A DNA stretch of 64,000 nt from Leifsonia sp. AK011. GTDB lineage: Bacteria > Actinomycetota > Actinomycetes > Actinomycetales > Microbacteriaceae. The position numbers were made by a program, and so were the translations under genes. The first letter of the stretch is position 1; each line of letters begins with the position of its first letter. The DNA lies in contig NZ_JACCCH010000001.1 in the NCBI RefSeq assembly GCF_013410945.1, positions 1,674,001 to 1,738,000 on the forward strand, in the 5' to 3' direction. The notes beneath the pieces are model-generated. The model was not told the origin of the DNA, ran no database searches, and saw nothing but the letters and a program-made list of their open reading frames with translations. This document shows positions 1 to 7,697 of this stretch, piece after piece.

Positions 1-288
1 AGCACCGACGAGTTGCGTCGTGCCGTGGGGCAGCTCGCTGGTGGCTCGGCCCTCTCGCTCGAGGACTCCGATACGCGGATGTCTCGGCTCGCGCGGAGCG
101 AGCTGACCCTCGGTGAGTTCGCCGACCTCGACGAATCACTCCGACGACTCGACCTCGTGACCGTCGACGACGTTCGCGAGCTCGCGGAGCTCCTCGCTGC
201 GCGGCCGCTGTCGGTCGCGGCTGTGGGTTCCGTCGATGCAGACTCTCTCGCCGGCCTGGCAGTGTCGCCTGGCCTGCTTCCGCAATAA
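1..288 (+). CDS. M16 family zinc peptidase, C-terminal fragment
   Basis: Only the last 95 residues are present: the frame enters from the left edge and stops at TAA 286-288. The fragment contains GGSALSLEDSDTRMSRLAR and ends in a strand-like PLSVAAVGSV. I recognise this as the end of the C-terminal domain of insulinase/pitrilysin-like (M16) peptidases of actinobacteria. The zinc-binding HxxEH site would lie in the missing N-terminal half, so activity cannot be judged. Its position shortly upstream of dapB matches the common actinobacterial order pnp - M16 peptidase - dapB. Confidence is moderate because the recognition rests on a short tail. Confidence 0.7.
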   Translation, partial: STDELRRAVGQLAGGSALSLEDSDTRMSRLARSELTLGEFADLDESLRRLDLVTVDDVRELAELLAARPLSVAAVGSVDADSLAGLAVSPGLLPQ

Positions 289-325
289 CAGCGCCGCCTC
301 GCGGCAAGAAACAGAGGTGCCAGAT

Positions 326-928
326 ATGGCTCACTACATCTACCTGGTACGGCATGGGGAGCAGCTCGACGCCGAGTACGGGCTCCCCGATGGTCCGCTG
401 AGTCCCCGCGGCGTGCGGCAAGCGCGAGCGATCGCCGAACGGCTCGGGGGAGTTCCCTTCTCCCGCGCCTGGCATTCCCCGCTGCAGCGCGCGGAGGAGA
501 CCGCCGCGATCATGACCGAACGGATGCCAGCACTGGGCTCGGTGCCGAGTGCACTACTCATGGACTGCATCCCCTCTGGGCCCGAGCCCAGCATGCCCGC
601 CGCGTTCGAGCCGTTCTTCGGCGGCATCACCCCGCAGGAGATCGAGGCGGGGCAGGCGCAGATGGCCGACGCCGTGGACGAGTTCCTCGTGCCTGCGCGC
701 GAAGACCGACACGACCTGCTCATCACGCACAACTTCGTGATCGCATGGTTCGTGCGGGAGGTCTTCGGGGCTCCTGCGTGGCGGTGGCTCGGCATCAACC
801 AGGCCAATTGCGGGCTGACGATCATCCGGGTACGCAGTGCGAAGCCGCCTGTGCTCGTCACGCACAACGACCTCGGGCACCTCGCCCCGGAGCTGCGAAC
901 GGGCATGCCAGCCGACCAGCCGTTCTAG
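326..928 (+). CDS. Histidine phosphatase family protein (phosphoglycerate mutase-like)
   Basis: This 200-residue protein belongs to the histidine phosphatase superfamily. The catalytic RHG motif (LVRHGEQ) is at residues 9-11 and a second active-site His lies in LLITHNFVIAWF near residue 135; LSPRGVRQA after the first motif is also typical. The family removes phosphate from varied small molecules or proteins through a phospho-histidine, and the substrate here cannot be told from sequence. ATG 326 is chosen because it starts right at the family's N-terminus and has GAGGTG about 7 nt upstream; the frame is open further upstream but without family similarity. It sits between the M16 peptidase and dapB and is probably cytoplasmic. 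Confidence 0.85.
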   Translation: MAHYIYLVRHGEQLDAEYGLPDGPLSPRGVRQARAIAERLGGVPFSRAWHSPLQRAEETAAIMTERMPALGSVPSALLMDCIPSGPEPSMPAAFEPFFGGITPQEIEAGQAQMADAVDEFLVPAREDRHDLLITHNFVIAWFVREVFGAPAWRWLGINQANCGLTIIRVRSAKPPVLVTHNDLGHLAPELRTGMPADQPF

Positions 929-946
929 CCCGGCAGGGTGACTTGG

Positions 947-952
947 TAGATT
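947..952 (+). promoter_or_regulatory. -10 element of dapB, leaderless
   Basis: TAGATT ends 6 nt before the dapB ATG at 959 and no Shine-Dalgarno is present. Transcription would start at or next to the start codon. Confidence 0.5.
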
Positions 953-958
953 GGCCAC

Positions 959-1711
959 ATGCCCACACGCGTTGCCATTGTCGGAGCCCCGGGACGCATG
1001 GGTACGGTCATGACCGCCCTCGTCGAGGCGTCTGACGACTTCGAAGTCGCCGCCCTCATCTCCTCCCGTGATTCGCTCGATGACATCGCTGGCGCTGATC
1101 TGGTGGTGGATGTCACCATCCCCGTCGTCTCGCAACGTGTCGTCGAGAAGTCGATCGAACTCGGGATCAACGTTCTCGTGGGCACCTCCGGGTGGTCGAG
1201 CGAACGACTCGCGGGAATCAAACGGCTCCTGGGACCGGAGCCGCAGGTCGGCGTCGTGGTCGTGCCGAACTTCTCCATCGGATCGGTGCTCGCGACCGCC
1301 CTGGCCACTCACGCCGCTCGTTTCTTCGACTCCATCGAGATCGTCGAGGCCCACCACGCCTCCAAGGTCGACTCGCCCTCCGGCACCGCCGTCCGCACTG
1401 CCGAACTCATGGGTGCAGCTCGCCAGGAGATCGGCCCCGTCGCAGCACCCCACGTCGACCAGCGCGCACGCGGGCAGCAGGTATCGAGCATCCCCATTCA
1501 CAGTGTGCGGATGCAGGGGGTCTCGGCCCGCCAGGACGTCTACTTCGGCGGAGAGGGCGAGCGTGTCACGATCAGCCACGAGACCCTGTCACGCACCTCG
1601 TACGAGGCCGGAATCCTCGTGAGCCTTCGGGCTGCCAGAGAGGCCAAGGGGCTCATCGTGGGCCTCGACAAGCTCATCGACGTGGGGATGCCGACGAGCG
1701 ACCCCTCATGA
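959..1711 (+). CDS. dapB: 4-hydroxy-tetrahydrodipicolinate reductase
   Basis: DapB reduces 4-hydroxy-tetrahydrodipicolinate to tetrahydrodipicolinate with NAD(P)H, in the cytoplasmic lysine/diaminopimelate pathway. The N-terminal Rossmann fold opens with VAIVGAPGRMG (residues 5-15), the family's GxxGRMG nucleotide motif. The catalytic signature EAHHASKVDSPSGTA, with the His pair and the Lys, lies around residues 129-143. The length of 250 residues is normal. The start is ATG 959, preceded by a -10-like TAGATT instead of a ribosome site. Its TGA overlaps the ATG of the next gene (ATGA), so translation is probably coupled. dapA lies about 6 kb downstream. Confidence 0.97.
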   Translation: MPTRVAIVGAPGRMGTVMTALVEASDDFEVAALISSRDSLDDIAGADLVVDVTIPVVSQRVVEKSIELGINVLVGTSGWSSERLAGIKRLLGPEPQVGVVVVPNFSIGSVLATALATHAARFFDSIEIVEAHHASKVDSPSGTAVRTAELMGAARQEIGPVAAPHVDQRARGQQVSSIPIHSVRMQGVSARQDVYFGGEGERVTISHETLSRTSYEAGILVSLRAAREAKGLIVGLDKLIDVGMPTSDPS

Positions 1712-2163
1712 GCGCCCGCATCGGCACCATCGTCATGGCGGTGCTCCTCGCGCTCTACCTCGTCGCGGTCGCGCAGTACGCGTTCCTTCTCCTGGGCTCG
1801 GGAGATGCGATCGCCGTCGGCATCGGTGCCGCGCTCATCGTGCTTCCCGTCATCGGGGCGTGGGCGCTCCTCTCCGAGATTCTCTTCGTGGCCCGCGGCA
1901 ACCGCCTCGTCGCGCGGCTCGGTGCAGAGGGTGGCCTGCCCGAGGACGATCTGCCGCGTTCGCCGAGCGGTCGCATCGACCGGGCGGCCGCCGACCTCGA
2001 GTTTCCCACCTACCAGGCCGCCGTCGAGGAATCGCCCGAGTCGTGGCGCGACTGGCTGAGATTGGGGCTCGCCTATGACGCGAGCGGAGACCGCCGCAGG
2101 GCCCGCTGGGCCACGCGACAGGCCATCGCGTTCGAGCGCCGGGAACGGCGCGCGGAGGCCTAA
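1708..2163 (+). CDS. Small membrane protein with a cytoplasmic helical domain
   Basis: This 151-residue protein starts at ATG 1708, overlapping the dapB stop by 4 nt. Two hydrophobic segments occupy about residues 6-29 and 35-58. They are followed by a soluble part with YQAAVEESPESWRDWLRLGLAYDASGDRRRARWATRQAI, which looks like one or two TPR-type helical hairpins. I do not recognise a characterised family; dapB-linked proteins of this kind are usually left hypothetical. Overlap with dapB suggests co-translation, but no functional link follows from that. The last 4 bases overlap the end of the converging SDR gene. Confidence 0.75.
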   Translation: MSARIGTIVMAVLLALYLVAVAQYAFLLLGSGDAIAVGIGAALIVLPVIGAWALLSEILFVARGNRLVARLGAEGGLPEDDLPRSPSGRIDRAAADLEFPTYQAAVEESPESWRDWLRLGLAYDASGDRRRARWATRQAIAFERRERRAEA

Positions 2164-3077
2164 ACGCCAGCGGCGAACGTTCGCTCGATGGCCTCGGTCG
2201 CGGTGATGTCACGGAACCCGAAGCCGTCGAGCACGAGCCGGCTCGGCGTCACACGCTGGCTGTTCAGCAGCAGCTCCCTACCGGCATCCCCGAGCGCCTT
2301 GATCGCGAACGCGGGGACGACGAACGGATGCCACCTCCGCAGCGTGTCGGCGAGTGTCGCCGTGATCTCGCCCGAGGTCGCAGGGGTTGGACCCGCGAGA
2401 TTGACGACGCCGTCGAGCGACGAGTCGATGAGGTGGCGGATCGCCGCCGCTTCGTCATGGAGGCTGATCCACGGCCAGAACTGGCTCCCCGATCCGAATC
2501 GCGAGCCGAGTCCGACCCGCGTGAGGGCGAGCAGCGGGGTGAAGGCACCACCCCGGCCGACGACGACACCCGTGCGGGGTAGCACAACCCGGGTGGATGC
2601 CCGGCGGGCGGCGTTCTCCCAGTCCTCCACGACGTCGGCGAGGAAGCCTGTGCCCTTCGTTGACTGCTCGTCGAGCACCTCATCGCCGCGATCCCCGTAG
2701 TAGCCGACGGCCGAACCGTTCACGAGCACGGCGGGCGGCGAGGTGGCGCGGTTGATTGCTTCGACGATCGTCGTCGTGCCCTTCACCCGCGAGTCGAGTA
2801 TCTGGCGCTTGTAGCTTGGGGTCCAGGGGATCCGCCCGGTGGTGGCCCCCGCGAGGTTCACGACGGCGTCGGCCGCCTCGATCGCAGCCTGGTCGATGGT
2901 TCCGCCCTCGGGAGACCAGCGGAACTCGGACTCCGTCGCCGGCGCGTGGCGCACGAGACGGAGCACCGTGCGACCGTCGGCCTCGAGCTGCCGACACAGT
3001 TCCGTGCCGATGAATCCGGAAGCACCGCTGACGAGAACCGTGTGGATGGTGCCGTCAGCGGCACCGCCGCGCGCCAT
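2160..3077 (-). CDS. TIGR01777-type NAD-dependent epimerase/SDR oxidoreductase
   Basis: This 305-residue protein starts with a Rossmann motif, VLVSGASGFIGTEL (GxxGFIG at residues 18-24), and contains LVNGSAVGYYGDRGDEV, typical of the TIGR01777 (YfcH-like) branch of extended short-chain dehydrogenases. A C-terminal DUF1731-like stretch (TPSRLVLDGFGFRD) supports this. The substrate is unknown in the family. The start at 3077 is chosen because its ATG overlaps the OsmC gene's TGA by one base (TGATG), implying translational coupling; the frame continues upstream inside the OsmC gene. It is the last gene of a leftward four-gene set with thioredoxin, DUF4395 and OsmC. Confidence 0.85.
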   Translation of the reverse strand: MARGGAADGTIHTVLVSGASGFIGTELCRQLEADGRTVLRLVRHAPATESEFRWSPEGGTIDQAAIEAADAVVNLAGATTGRIPWTPSYKRQILDSRVKGTTTIVEAINRATSPPAVLVNGSAVGYYGDRGDEVLDEQSTKGTGFLADVVEDWENAARRASTRVVLPRTGVVVGRGGAFTPLLALTRVGLGSRFGSGSQFWPWISLHDEAAAIRHLIDSSLDGVVNLAGPTPATSGEITATLADTLRRWHPFVVPAFAIKALGDAGRELLLNSQRVTPSRLVLDGFGFRDITATEAIERTFAAGV

Positions 3078-3502
3078 CAGGCGAGGCTGGCTTCGAGGGT
3101 GATCGGGATGCCGGCGAGTGCACGGGAGACGGGGCATCCGCCCTTGGCCTCCTCGGCGAGACGCTGGAAGTCCTCATCGCTGATGCCTGGGACCTTGGCG
3201 CTCACGAGGAGATGGCTTCCCGTGATGCCCTCTCCGGGGTCGAACGTGACGGCGGCCGTCACCTGGAGGCTCTCCGGCGGCGTGCCGTTGCCGGCGAGTG
3301 CATTGGAGAAGGCCATCGAGTAGCAGGCGGAGTGCGCGGCGCCGAGGAGCTCCTCCGGGTTGGTCTGGCCTGCCTCGCCGACCGAACGCGCGGCCCACGT
3401 GACGGGGAACTCCGCCGCATCCGAGGAATCGAGTGAGGTGGTACCTGAACCGCTCTTCAGATCGCCGAACCAGAGGGTTGTGGCTTCGCTGGTGACTGAC
3501 AT
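3077..3502 (-). CDS. OsmC/Ohr family peroxidase
   Basis: This 141-residue protein has both conserved cysteines of the OsmC/Ohr family, in AAHSACYSMAFSNAL and in EEAKGGCPVSRALAG. These thiol peroxidases reduce organic hydroperoxides; the spacing and GGCPVSRAL favour the OsmC branch over Ohr. The ATG at 3502 follows an AAAGGGG ribosome site about 8 nt away, and the product starts MSVTSEATTLW, the usual N-terminus. It lies between DUF4395 and the SDR gene and downstream of a thioredoxin, which fits a redox-stress role. Confidence 0.88.
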   Translation of the reverse strand: MSVTSEATTLWFGDLKSGSGTTSLDSSDAAEFPVTWAARSVGEAGQTNPEELLGAAHSACYSMAFSNALAGNGTPPESLQVTAAVTFDPGEGITGSHLLVSAKVPGISDEDFQRLAEEAKGGCPVSRALAGIPITLEASLA

Positions 3503-3530
3503 CGATGGAGCCCCTTTCGTCGATTCCAGA

Positions 3531-4055
3531 CTAGGCGGCTGAGGCGCCGGCGGCATCCTTTCGGCCGAGGATTCCCGCGCGAGCGAGCAGCAGGTAGATC
3601 TGGCATCCGAGGCAGTAGGCGAACACCGAGTTCAGGAAGGCGGCGATGAAGGCGGCGGATGCCGCGACGACGAGGGCGAACGGAACCCCGGCGAGCTGCA
3701 GCACGAGGCCAGCGAGGGTGATGACGAAACCGACACCCTGGGCGAAGGTCGGCGGAGCAGGGTCCTCGAGATCGGTCGGGGCGGACAGGCGCGGGCGCAC
3801 CAGCTTTCGGAAGATCGCGCCGTAGGGGTGGCGGCGGATGCCGGCGAAGGCACCCCACGCGAAGAGGGCGCTGATCGCCGCGAAGAGTATGAAGGCGGGC
3901 TGTGTCGCACGTTCTATGGGAGTTGACACGACGGGGGATGCCAGTGCCAGACCGACCACGACGAGCAGCAGAACGGCCGTGATGCCGGCACCGAAGCGGG
4001 GCGAGCGCGGGTCGATGCCCCGGGTGGGGGTGGTCGTCGAGGTGGATGTCGTCAT
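3531..4055 (-). CDS. DUF4395 integral membrane protein
   Basis: This 174-residue protein has a Thr-rich N-terminus, the conserved GIDPRSPRFGAGITAVLL entry to the first helix, and about four hydrophobic segments. The final helix carries LNSVFAYCLGCQIYLLLAR, including the CLGC pair that is characteristic of DUF4395. The family has no established function, but its members are very often next to thioredoxins, as here. I infer a membrane partner in thiol chemistry. ATG 4055 has GGAGG upstream, and only 13 nt separate it from the thioredoxin gene. Confidence 0.85.
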   Translation of the reverse strand: MTTSTSTTTPTRGIDPRSPRFGAGITAVLLLVVVGLALASPVVSTPIERATQPAFILFAAISALFAWGAFAGIRRHPYGAIFRKLVRPRLSAPTDLEDPAPPTFAQGVGFVITLAGLVLQLAGVPFALVVAASAAFIAAFLNSVFAYCLGCQIYLLLARAGILGRKDAAGASAA

Positions 4056-4068
4056 TGCTGCCTCCGGG

Positions 4069-4497
4069 TCATGCGACGAGTACGCGGTCCAGCTCCGCCT
4101 GGAGATCGGCTCGTCGGGGTGCCCCACCAATGCGGGCACGAACGACTCCGCGGCCGTCCAGGATCAGCGTCGTGGGGGTCTGCAGGATGTTGAACCTGCT
4201 CGCGAGGTCCGGACGGCGAGTCACGTCCAGGTCGATGTGGGCGATGTCGGTGCGCTCGGCGGCAACCGCGTCGAGAACGGTGTGCGTCGCGCGGCACGGA
4301 GCGCAGACCTCGGTCGAGAACTGCAGGAGCGTCGCCCCGCGCGGCAGCCGACGCAACCCGGGCACGTCCGAGACCCGGACGATGGTTCCTGCGTCCACCT
4401 GCACGACTCGACCCTGGCGCGATCGCCACAGCAGGCCGATCGCCGTGGCGAACGCCACCAGGGTGACCAGCACCACGACGATGAGCGGAAGCGACAT
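4069..4497 (-). CDS. Membrane-anchored thioredoxin family protein
   Basis: This 142-residue protein starts MSLPLIVVVLVTLVAFATAI, a single N-terminal membrane segment, followed by a thioredoxin fold. The active site is CAPC at residues 65-68 (FSTEVCAPCRATH), and the cis-proline region is ILQTPTTLILDG. CAPC differs from the classical CGPC, which usually shifts redox potential. The orientation of the fold cannot be fixed with certainty, though DUF4395 partners suggest a membrane-associated thiol system. The start at 4497 was chosen because it gives a clean membrane anchor; the longer open frame overlaps thyX. First gene of a leftward operon. Confidence 0.85.
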   Translation of the reverse strand: MSLPLIVVVLVTLVAFATAIGLLWRSRQGRVVQVDAGTIVRVSDVPGLRRLPRGATLLQFSTEVCAPCRATHTVLDAVAAERTDIAHIDLDVTRRPDLASRFNILQTPTTLILDGRGVVRARIGGAPRRADLQAELDRVLVA

Positions 4498-4566
4498 GGA
4501 GCAAATGTAGAAGTCGTCCAACCCCTCTGCCTGAGTGTTGCGGCATATGACGGGGCGAACTCTCGC

Positions 4567-4572
4567 TATCGT
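4567..4572 (+). promoter_or_regulatory. -10 element of thyX, leaderless
   Basis: TATCGT ends 7 nt before GTG 4580 and supports that codon as the thyX start over the upstream ATG at 4547. Confidence 0.4.
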
Positions 4573-4579
4573 GAAGGCC

Positions 4580-5320
4580 GTGCCTGATGAGACGAAGCCC
4601 GAGGTCCAGTTCCGTTCCGATGTGACCGTGGAGCTCGTACGCTCCAGCGCACAGGACTCCGACGTGCTGTTCGCGGCGCGCGTGTCGACCCAGGGGGAGC
4701 AGACGCTGGAGCAGGCGCAGGACGCCGGGCTCGATACATCCCGCAGCAAGGGCCTCATCAACTACCTGATGCGCGACCGCCACGGGTCACCGTTCGAGCA
4801 CAACTCGATGACCTTCTACGTTCAGGCGCCCATCTTCGTTTTCCGCGAGTTCATGCGGCACCGCATCGCCTCGTACAACGAGGAGAGCGGCCGCTATCGC
4901 GAGCTGAACCCGGTGTTCTACGTTCCCGGCCCCGAGCGCAACCTCGTCCAGGTGGGCAAGGCCGGTGCCTACGAGTTCCTGCCCGGCAGCCCGGAGCAGA
5001 CCGATCTCGCCATCTCCGAGGCCAAGGCCGTGGCGACGGAGGCCTACGCGTCGTACCAGCGGATGCTCGACGCGGGCATCGCCCGCGAGGTAGCGCGCAT
5101 CGTGCTGCCGCTCTCGATCTACTCGTCGATGTACGTCACGATGAACGCCCGATCGCTCATGAACTTCCTCTCGCTGCGCACGAAGCGCGAGGGAACGCAC
5201 TTCCCGTCGTTCCCGCAGCGCGAGATCGAGATGGCCGCCGAGCAGATGGAGTCCATCTGGGCGGACCTCATGCCGCTCACCTACGGGGCGTTCAACGACA
5301 ACGGGCGCGTCGCCCCGTAG
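4580..5320 (+). CDS. thyX: FAD-dependent thymidylate synthase
   Basis: ThyX methylates dUMP to dTMP using methylene-tetrahydrofolate, FAD and NADPH. The family signature RHRxxSxNExSxRY is intact as RHRIASYNEESGRY near residues 93-106. SLMNFLSLRTKREGTH, the C-terminal substrate-binding region, is also present. I chose GTG 4580 (246 residues, starting VPDETKPEVQFRSDVTVELV) because a TATCGT hexamer ends 7 nt upstream; in-frame starts at 4535, 4547 and 4571 are possible. It lies between dapB and dapA as in many actinobacteria and converges on the permease gene with a 6-nt gap. Confidence 0.95.
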   Translation: MPDETKPEVQFRSDVTVELVRSSAQDSDVLFAARVSTQGEQTLEQAQDAGLDTSRSKGLINYLMRDRHGSPFEHNSMTFYVQAPIFVFREFMRHRIASYNEESGRYRELNPVFYVPGPERNLVQVGKAGAYEFLPGSPEQTDLAISEAKAVATEAYASYQRMLDAGIAREVARIVLPLSIYSSMYVTMNARSLMNFLSLRTKREGTHFPSFPQREIEMAAEQMESIWADLMPLTYGAFNDNGRVAP

Positions 5321-5326
5321 ACGCGG

Positions 5327-6385
5327 TCAGCGCGCGTTCTGCGCCGGCACGACGACCTTCTTGATGATGAGAAGGATCGAGGCGCTGATCGGGCACGCGA
5401 CGAGCGCGCCGAGGAGCCCCAGGAGCGTCGCTCCGACCATCGCACCGATGAGCACGAGTGAGCCGGGAATCTGGATCGCCTTGCCGACGATGCGCGGGGT
5501 GAGCACGTAGGCCTCGATCTGCAGGTAGACGAGCATGACGATTCCGACGATGAGGGCCGTCTCCGGAGACGTGAAGAGCGACACGACGGTCATGATGCCC
5601 GCGCTGACGAGGCTCCCCACCACAGGGATGAAGGTGATCGGGAGGGCAATCGCCGCGAGGATCGGGGCGAAGGGTACGCCCACGATGGACAACACCACGA
5701 AGCTGAAGGCGGCGTTCATCAGCGCGAGGATGAACATCCCACCGAGGTAGCTTCCCACCGATTCGAAGATCTCCTCCGCGATCGAGGCGAACCCCTCCCG
5801 CCGAGACGCAGGGACGAGCGAGTAGAGCCCTTGTTTCATGGGCTCGAGCGTCGCCACGAAGTACACGGTGAGGGCGATCACGAAGATCGCCCCGAAGGTG
5901 CCGTTGATGATGTTGATGCCGACGCGAAGAGCACCGCCCGTGATGGCCACCCAGACGTTGGGGTCGCTCACGCCATCCTCGAGTTGGTCGAGGAAGGGCG
6001 TGAGTACTCCGCCGAGCGAATCGTTGAGATCCTCGAACCATGCCTGGCGTTCGACGTCGTCGAACCCGATGGGCAGGTAGTTGATGAGGAGCGTCACCTG
6101 CTCGATGAGCACGGGAAGCAGCATCCAGATCAGGAGCGCGAGGATGACCACGAACCCTGCCAGGACGGTCAGTACGGCCCCGGCGCGTGAGAACTTCATT
6201 CGCTCGAGCCGCAGCACGATCGGGTAGAGGCCCAGGCTCACGAACAGCGCGAAGAAGATGAGCGTGAGCGCGTAGCCCAGGGACCCGAGGGCTGTGCCCA
6301 GCACGAGCGCCAGGAGCACCCCGAGTGTGGCGATGAATCCGAATCGGAAGGGGCCAGAGGACAGCAGCCGGGGCATGGGGTTCAT
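5327..6385 (-). CDS. AI-2E family (PerM/TqsA-like) transporter
   Basis: This 352-residue polytopic membrane protein has the AI-2E transporter architecture: an N-terminal pair of helices, a central soluble stretch (about residues 105-150), and a conserved block with VYFVATLEPMKQGLYSLVP followed by GVPFAPILAAIALPITFIPVVGS and AYVLTPRIVGKAIQIPG. Family members include an AI-2 exporter and Na+/H+ antiporters, so the substrate is open. ATG 6385 has AGGAG 6 nt upstream. It is divergent from the AraC regulator gene, and the shared intergenic region carries inverted repeats. Confidence 0.9.
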   Translation of the reverse strand: MNPMPRLLSSGPFRFGFIATLGVLLALVLGTALGSLGYALTLIFFALFVSLGLYPIVLRLERMKFSRAGAVLTVLAGFVVILALLIWMLLPVLIEQVTLLINYLPIGFDDVERQAWFEDLNDSLGGVLTPFLDQLEDGVSDPNVWVAITGGALRVGINIINGTFGAIFVIALTVYFVATLEPMKQGLYSLVPASRREGFASIAEEIFESVGSYLGGMFILALMNAAFSFVVLSIVGVPFAPILAAIALPITFIPVVGSLVSAGIMTVVSLFTSPETALIVGIVMLVYLQIEAYVLTPRIVGKAIQIPGSLVLIGAMVGATLLGLLGALVACPISASILLIIKKVVVPAQNAR

Positions 6386-6483
6386 GCGGACTCCTCGAGA
6401 GGGGTGTACGGAAGATCAGGACAATGAGCGGACGCGTTGCGGTGCCCAAGCCTTCGGCCCGCCCGCGTCGTACATACCGTGAA

Positions 6484-6522
6484 CACAATGTAGGGCGTGC
6501 GTGTTTGCACGACCCTATTGTG
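6484..6522. repeat. Imperfect inverted repeat between the permease and araC-like genes
   Basis: The left arm CACAATGTAGGGCGTGC (6484-6500) and right arm GCACGACCCTATTGTG (6507-6522) are near-perfect reverse complements around a 6-nt centre. The end motif ATTGTGG (6517-6523) recurs at 6565-6571, over the proposed start of the regulator. It could be an operator of the AraC-type protein. Confidence 0.6.
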
Positions 6523-6530
6523 GCGCGGGA

Positions 6531-6560
6531 ATGACCTAGCCGTGGCGCAAGAACTAATCT
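6531..6560 (+). promoter_or_regulatory. Promoter of the AraC-family gene
   Basis: ATGACC (6531-6536) and TAATCT (6555-6560) are separated by 18 bp and match -35 and -10 elements. The -10 ends 7 nt before GTG 6568, so the mRNA would be leaderless. Confidence 0.45.
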
Positions 6561-6567
6561 CAACATT

Positions 6568-7665
6568 GTGGATAGTGATGAGCTCTCGGTGTCGCCGTTG
6601 CGGGCACCGTCCGACGACGAACTCGAGACGGTCGTGGTGCAGCTCACGGGCGCGCGTTCGCTGCCCGTCTCGATCCTTCGACAGGTCGGGCGGGCCTTTC
6701 GGGTGCGCGCCGACTCCCCGTTTCATCTCGAGATCCACCGACGGAAGCTGCCGAATGCGAGCGTGGCGGATTTCACCGTCTCTGAGATGGCACTTCGCCG
6801 CCTTCCGTTCTCACGGCCGGACGCCGCGCACCTCCTCGTCGTGCGGGAGGGGGTAATCGTCCTGGACTCGACGATGGGTGAACGGCACACGCTCACGGCG
6901 GGCGACATGTGCATCGTGACGCGATGGAGCGACTACGACCTCAGCTGTCTGAAGCCAGCACGCGTCACGCACCTCCTCTTCTCGGAGTCCCGACTCCGGG
7001 ATCGCGGAGTGCGGTTGCGAGCCGACCGCGTGTTGATCGCCGCACCACCGTCACTCCGGGAGCCGATCGTCGCGCTCGTGGGCTCTGTTGTCGACCGCGA
7101 GTGGATGTCCACAGCTACCTCCCTACGCGTGATCGACAGGGCGCTGGAGGACCTGGCGGTGGGTCTCCTCCTGGAACGTGGGGACACTGGAGACGAGCAC
7201 GACGAACAGCGCGCGGTGCTTCGAGCCAAGGCGCTCGAGGAGATCGCAGAACGTCATAGGGATCGGGCACTCGCGCCGGCACTGCTTGCGAAGTACCTTG
7301 GCGTGTCCCTGCGTCACCTCCAAAGGGCTTTCGAACACAGCGGCTCAACGATCGCCGATCAGATAGCCTCGCGGCGCACGATGTCGGCGGCCGACCTGCT
7401 CGCGTCGCCACACGGCAGAACGCTCACGGTGAGCGAAATCGCTCGCGCCTCCGGATTCGCTTCGGCGTTCGAGCTGCGTTCCGCGTTCAGGGCTCGATTC
7501 GGGCAATTGCCCTCCGACTACCGTGTCAGAGGCATTGTTGCGCCAGCCAGCGAGGATTCTCGCGCCAACCGGGAATCTGATGGCCCGGACGAGGCCATAG
7601 TTGAGACGGGAGCGGCGCTCCTCGGGACGCCTACCAACGCCCGCGATCCGCGACTCCCGGCCTGA
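6568..7665 (+). CDS. AraC-family helix-turn-helix transcriptional regulator
   Basis: This 365-residue regulator has an N-terminal cupin-like sensing region (AraC-binding-like; LLVVREGVIVLDS and HTLTAGDMCIVT near residues 90-115). A C-terminal pair of helix-turn-helix units follows (LAPALLAKYLGVSLRHLQRAF and LTVSEIARASGFASAFELRS, about residues 232-305), ending in the family's FGQLPSDYR. About 45 further low-complexity residues follow the DNA-binding domain. The ligand is unknown. GTG 6568 lacks a ribosome site but is preceded by a good promoter. It is divergent from the AI-2E-type permease, a likely target. It lies within an accessory insert between thyX and dapA. Confidence 0.88.
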   Translation: MDSDELSVSPLRAPSDDELETVVVQLTGARSLPVSILRQVGRAFRVRADSPFHLEIHRRKLPNASVADFTVSEMALRRLPFSRPDAAHLLVVREGVIVLDSTMGERHTLTAGDMCIVTRWSDYDLSCLKPARVTHLLFSESRLRDRGVRLRADRVLIAAPPSLREPIVALVGSVVDREWMSTATSLRVIDRALEDLAVGLLLERGDTGDEHDEQRAVLRAKALEEIAERHRDRALAPALLAKYLGVSLRHLQRAFEHSGSTIADQIASRRTMSAADLLASPHGRTLTVSEIARASGFASAFELRSAFRARFGQLPSDYRVRGIVAPASEDSRANRESDGPDEAIVETGAALLGTPTNARDPRLPA

Positions 7666-7697
7666 CCTGGCCGGAGAAACTGAAAGAAAGAACTCGC

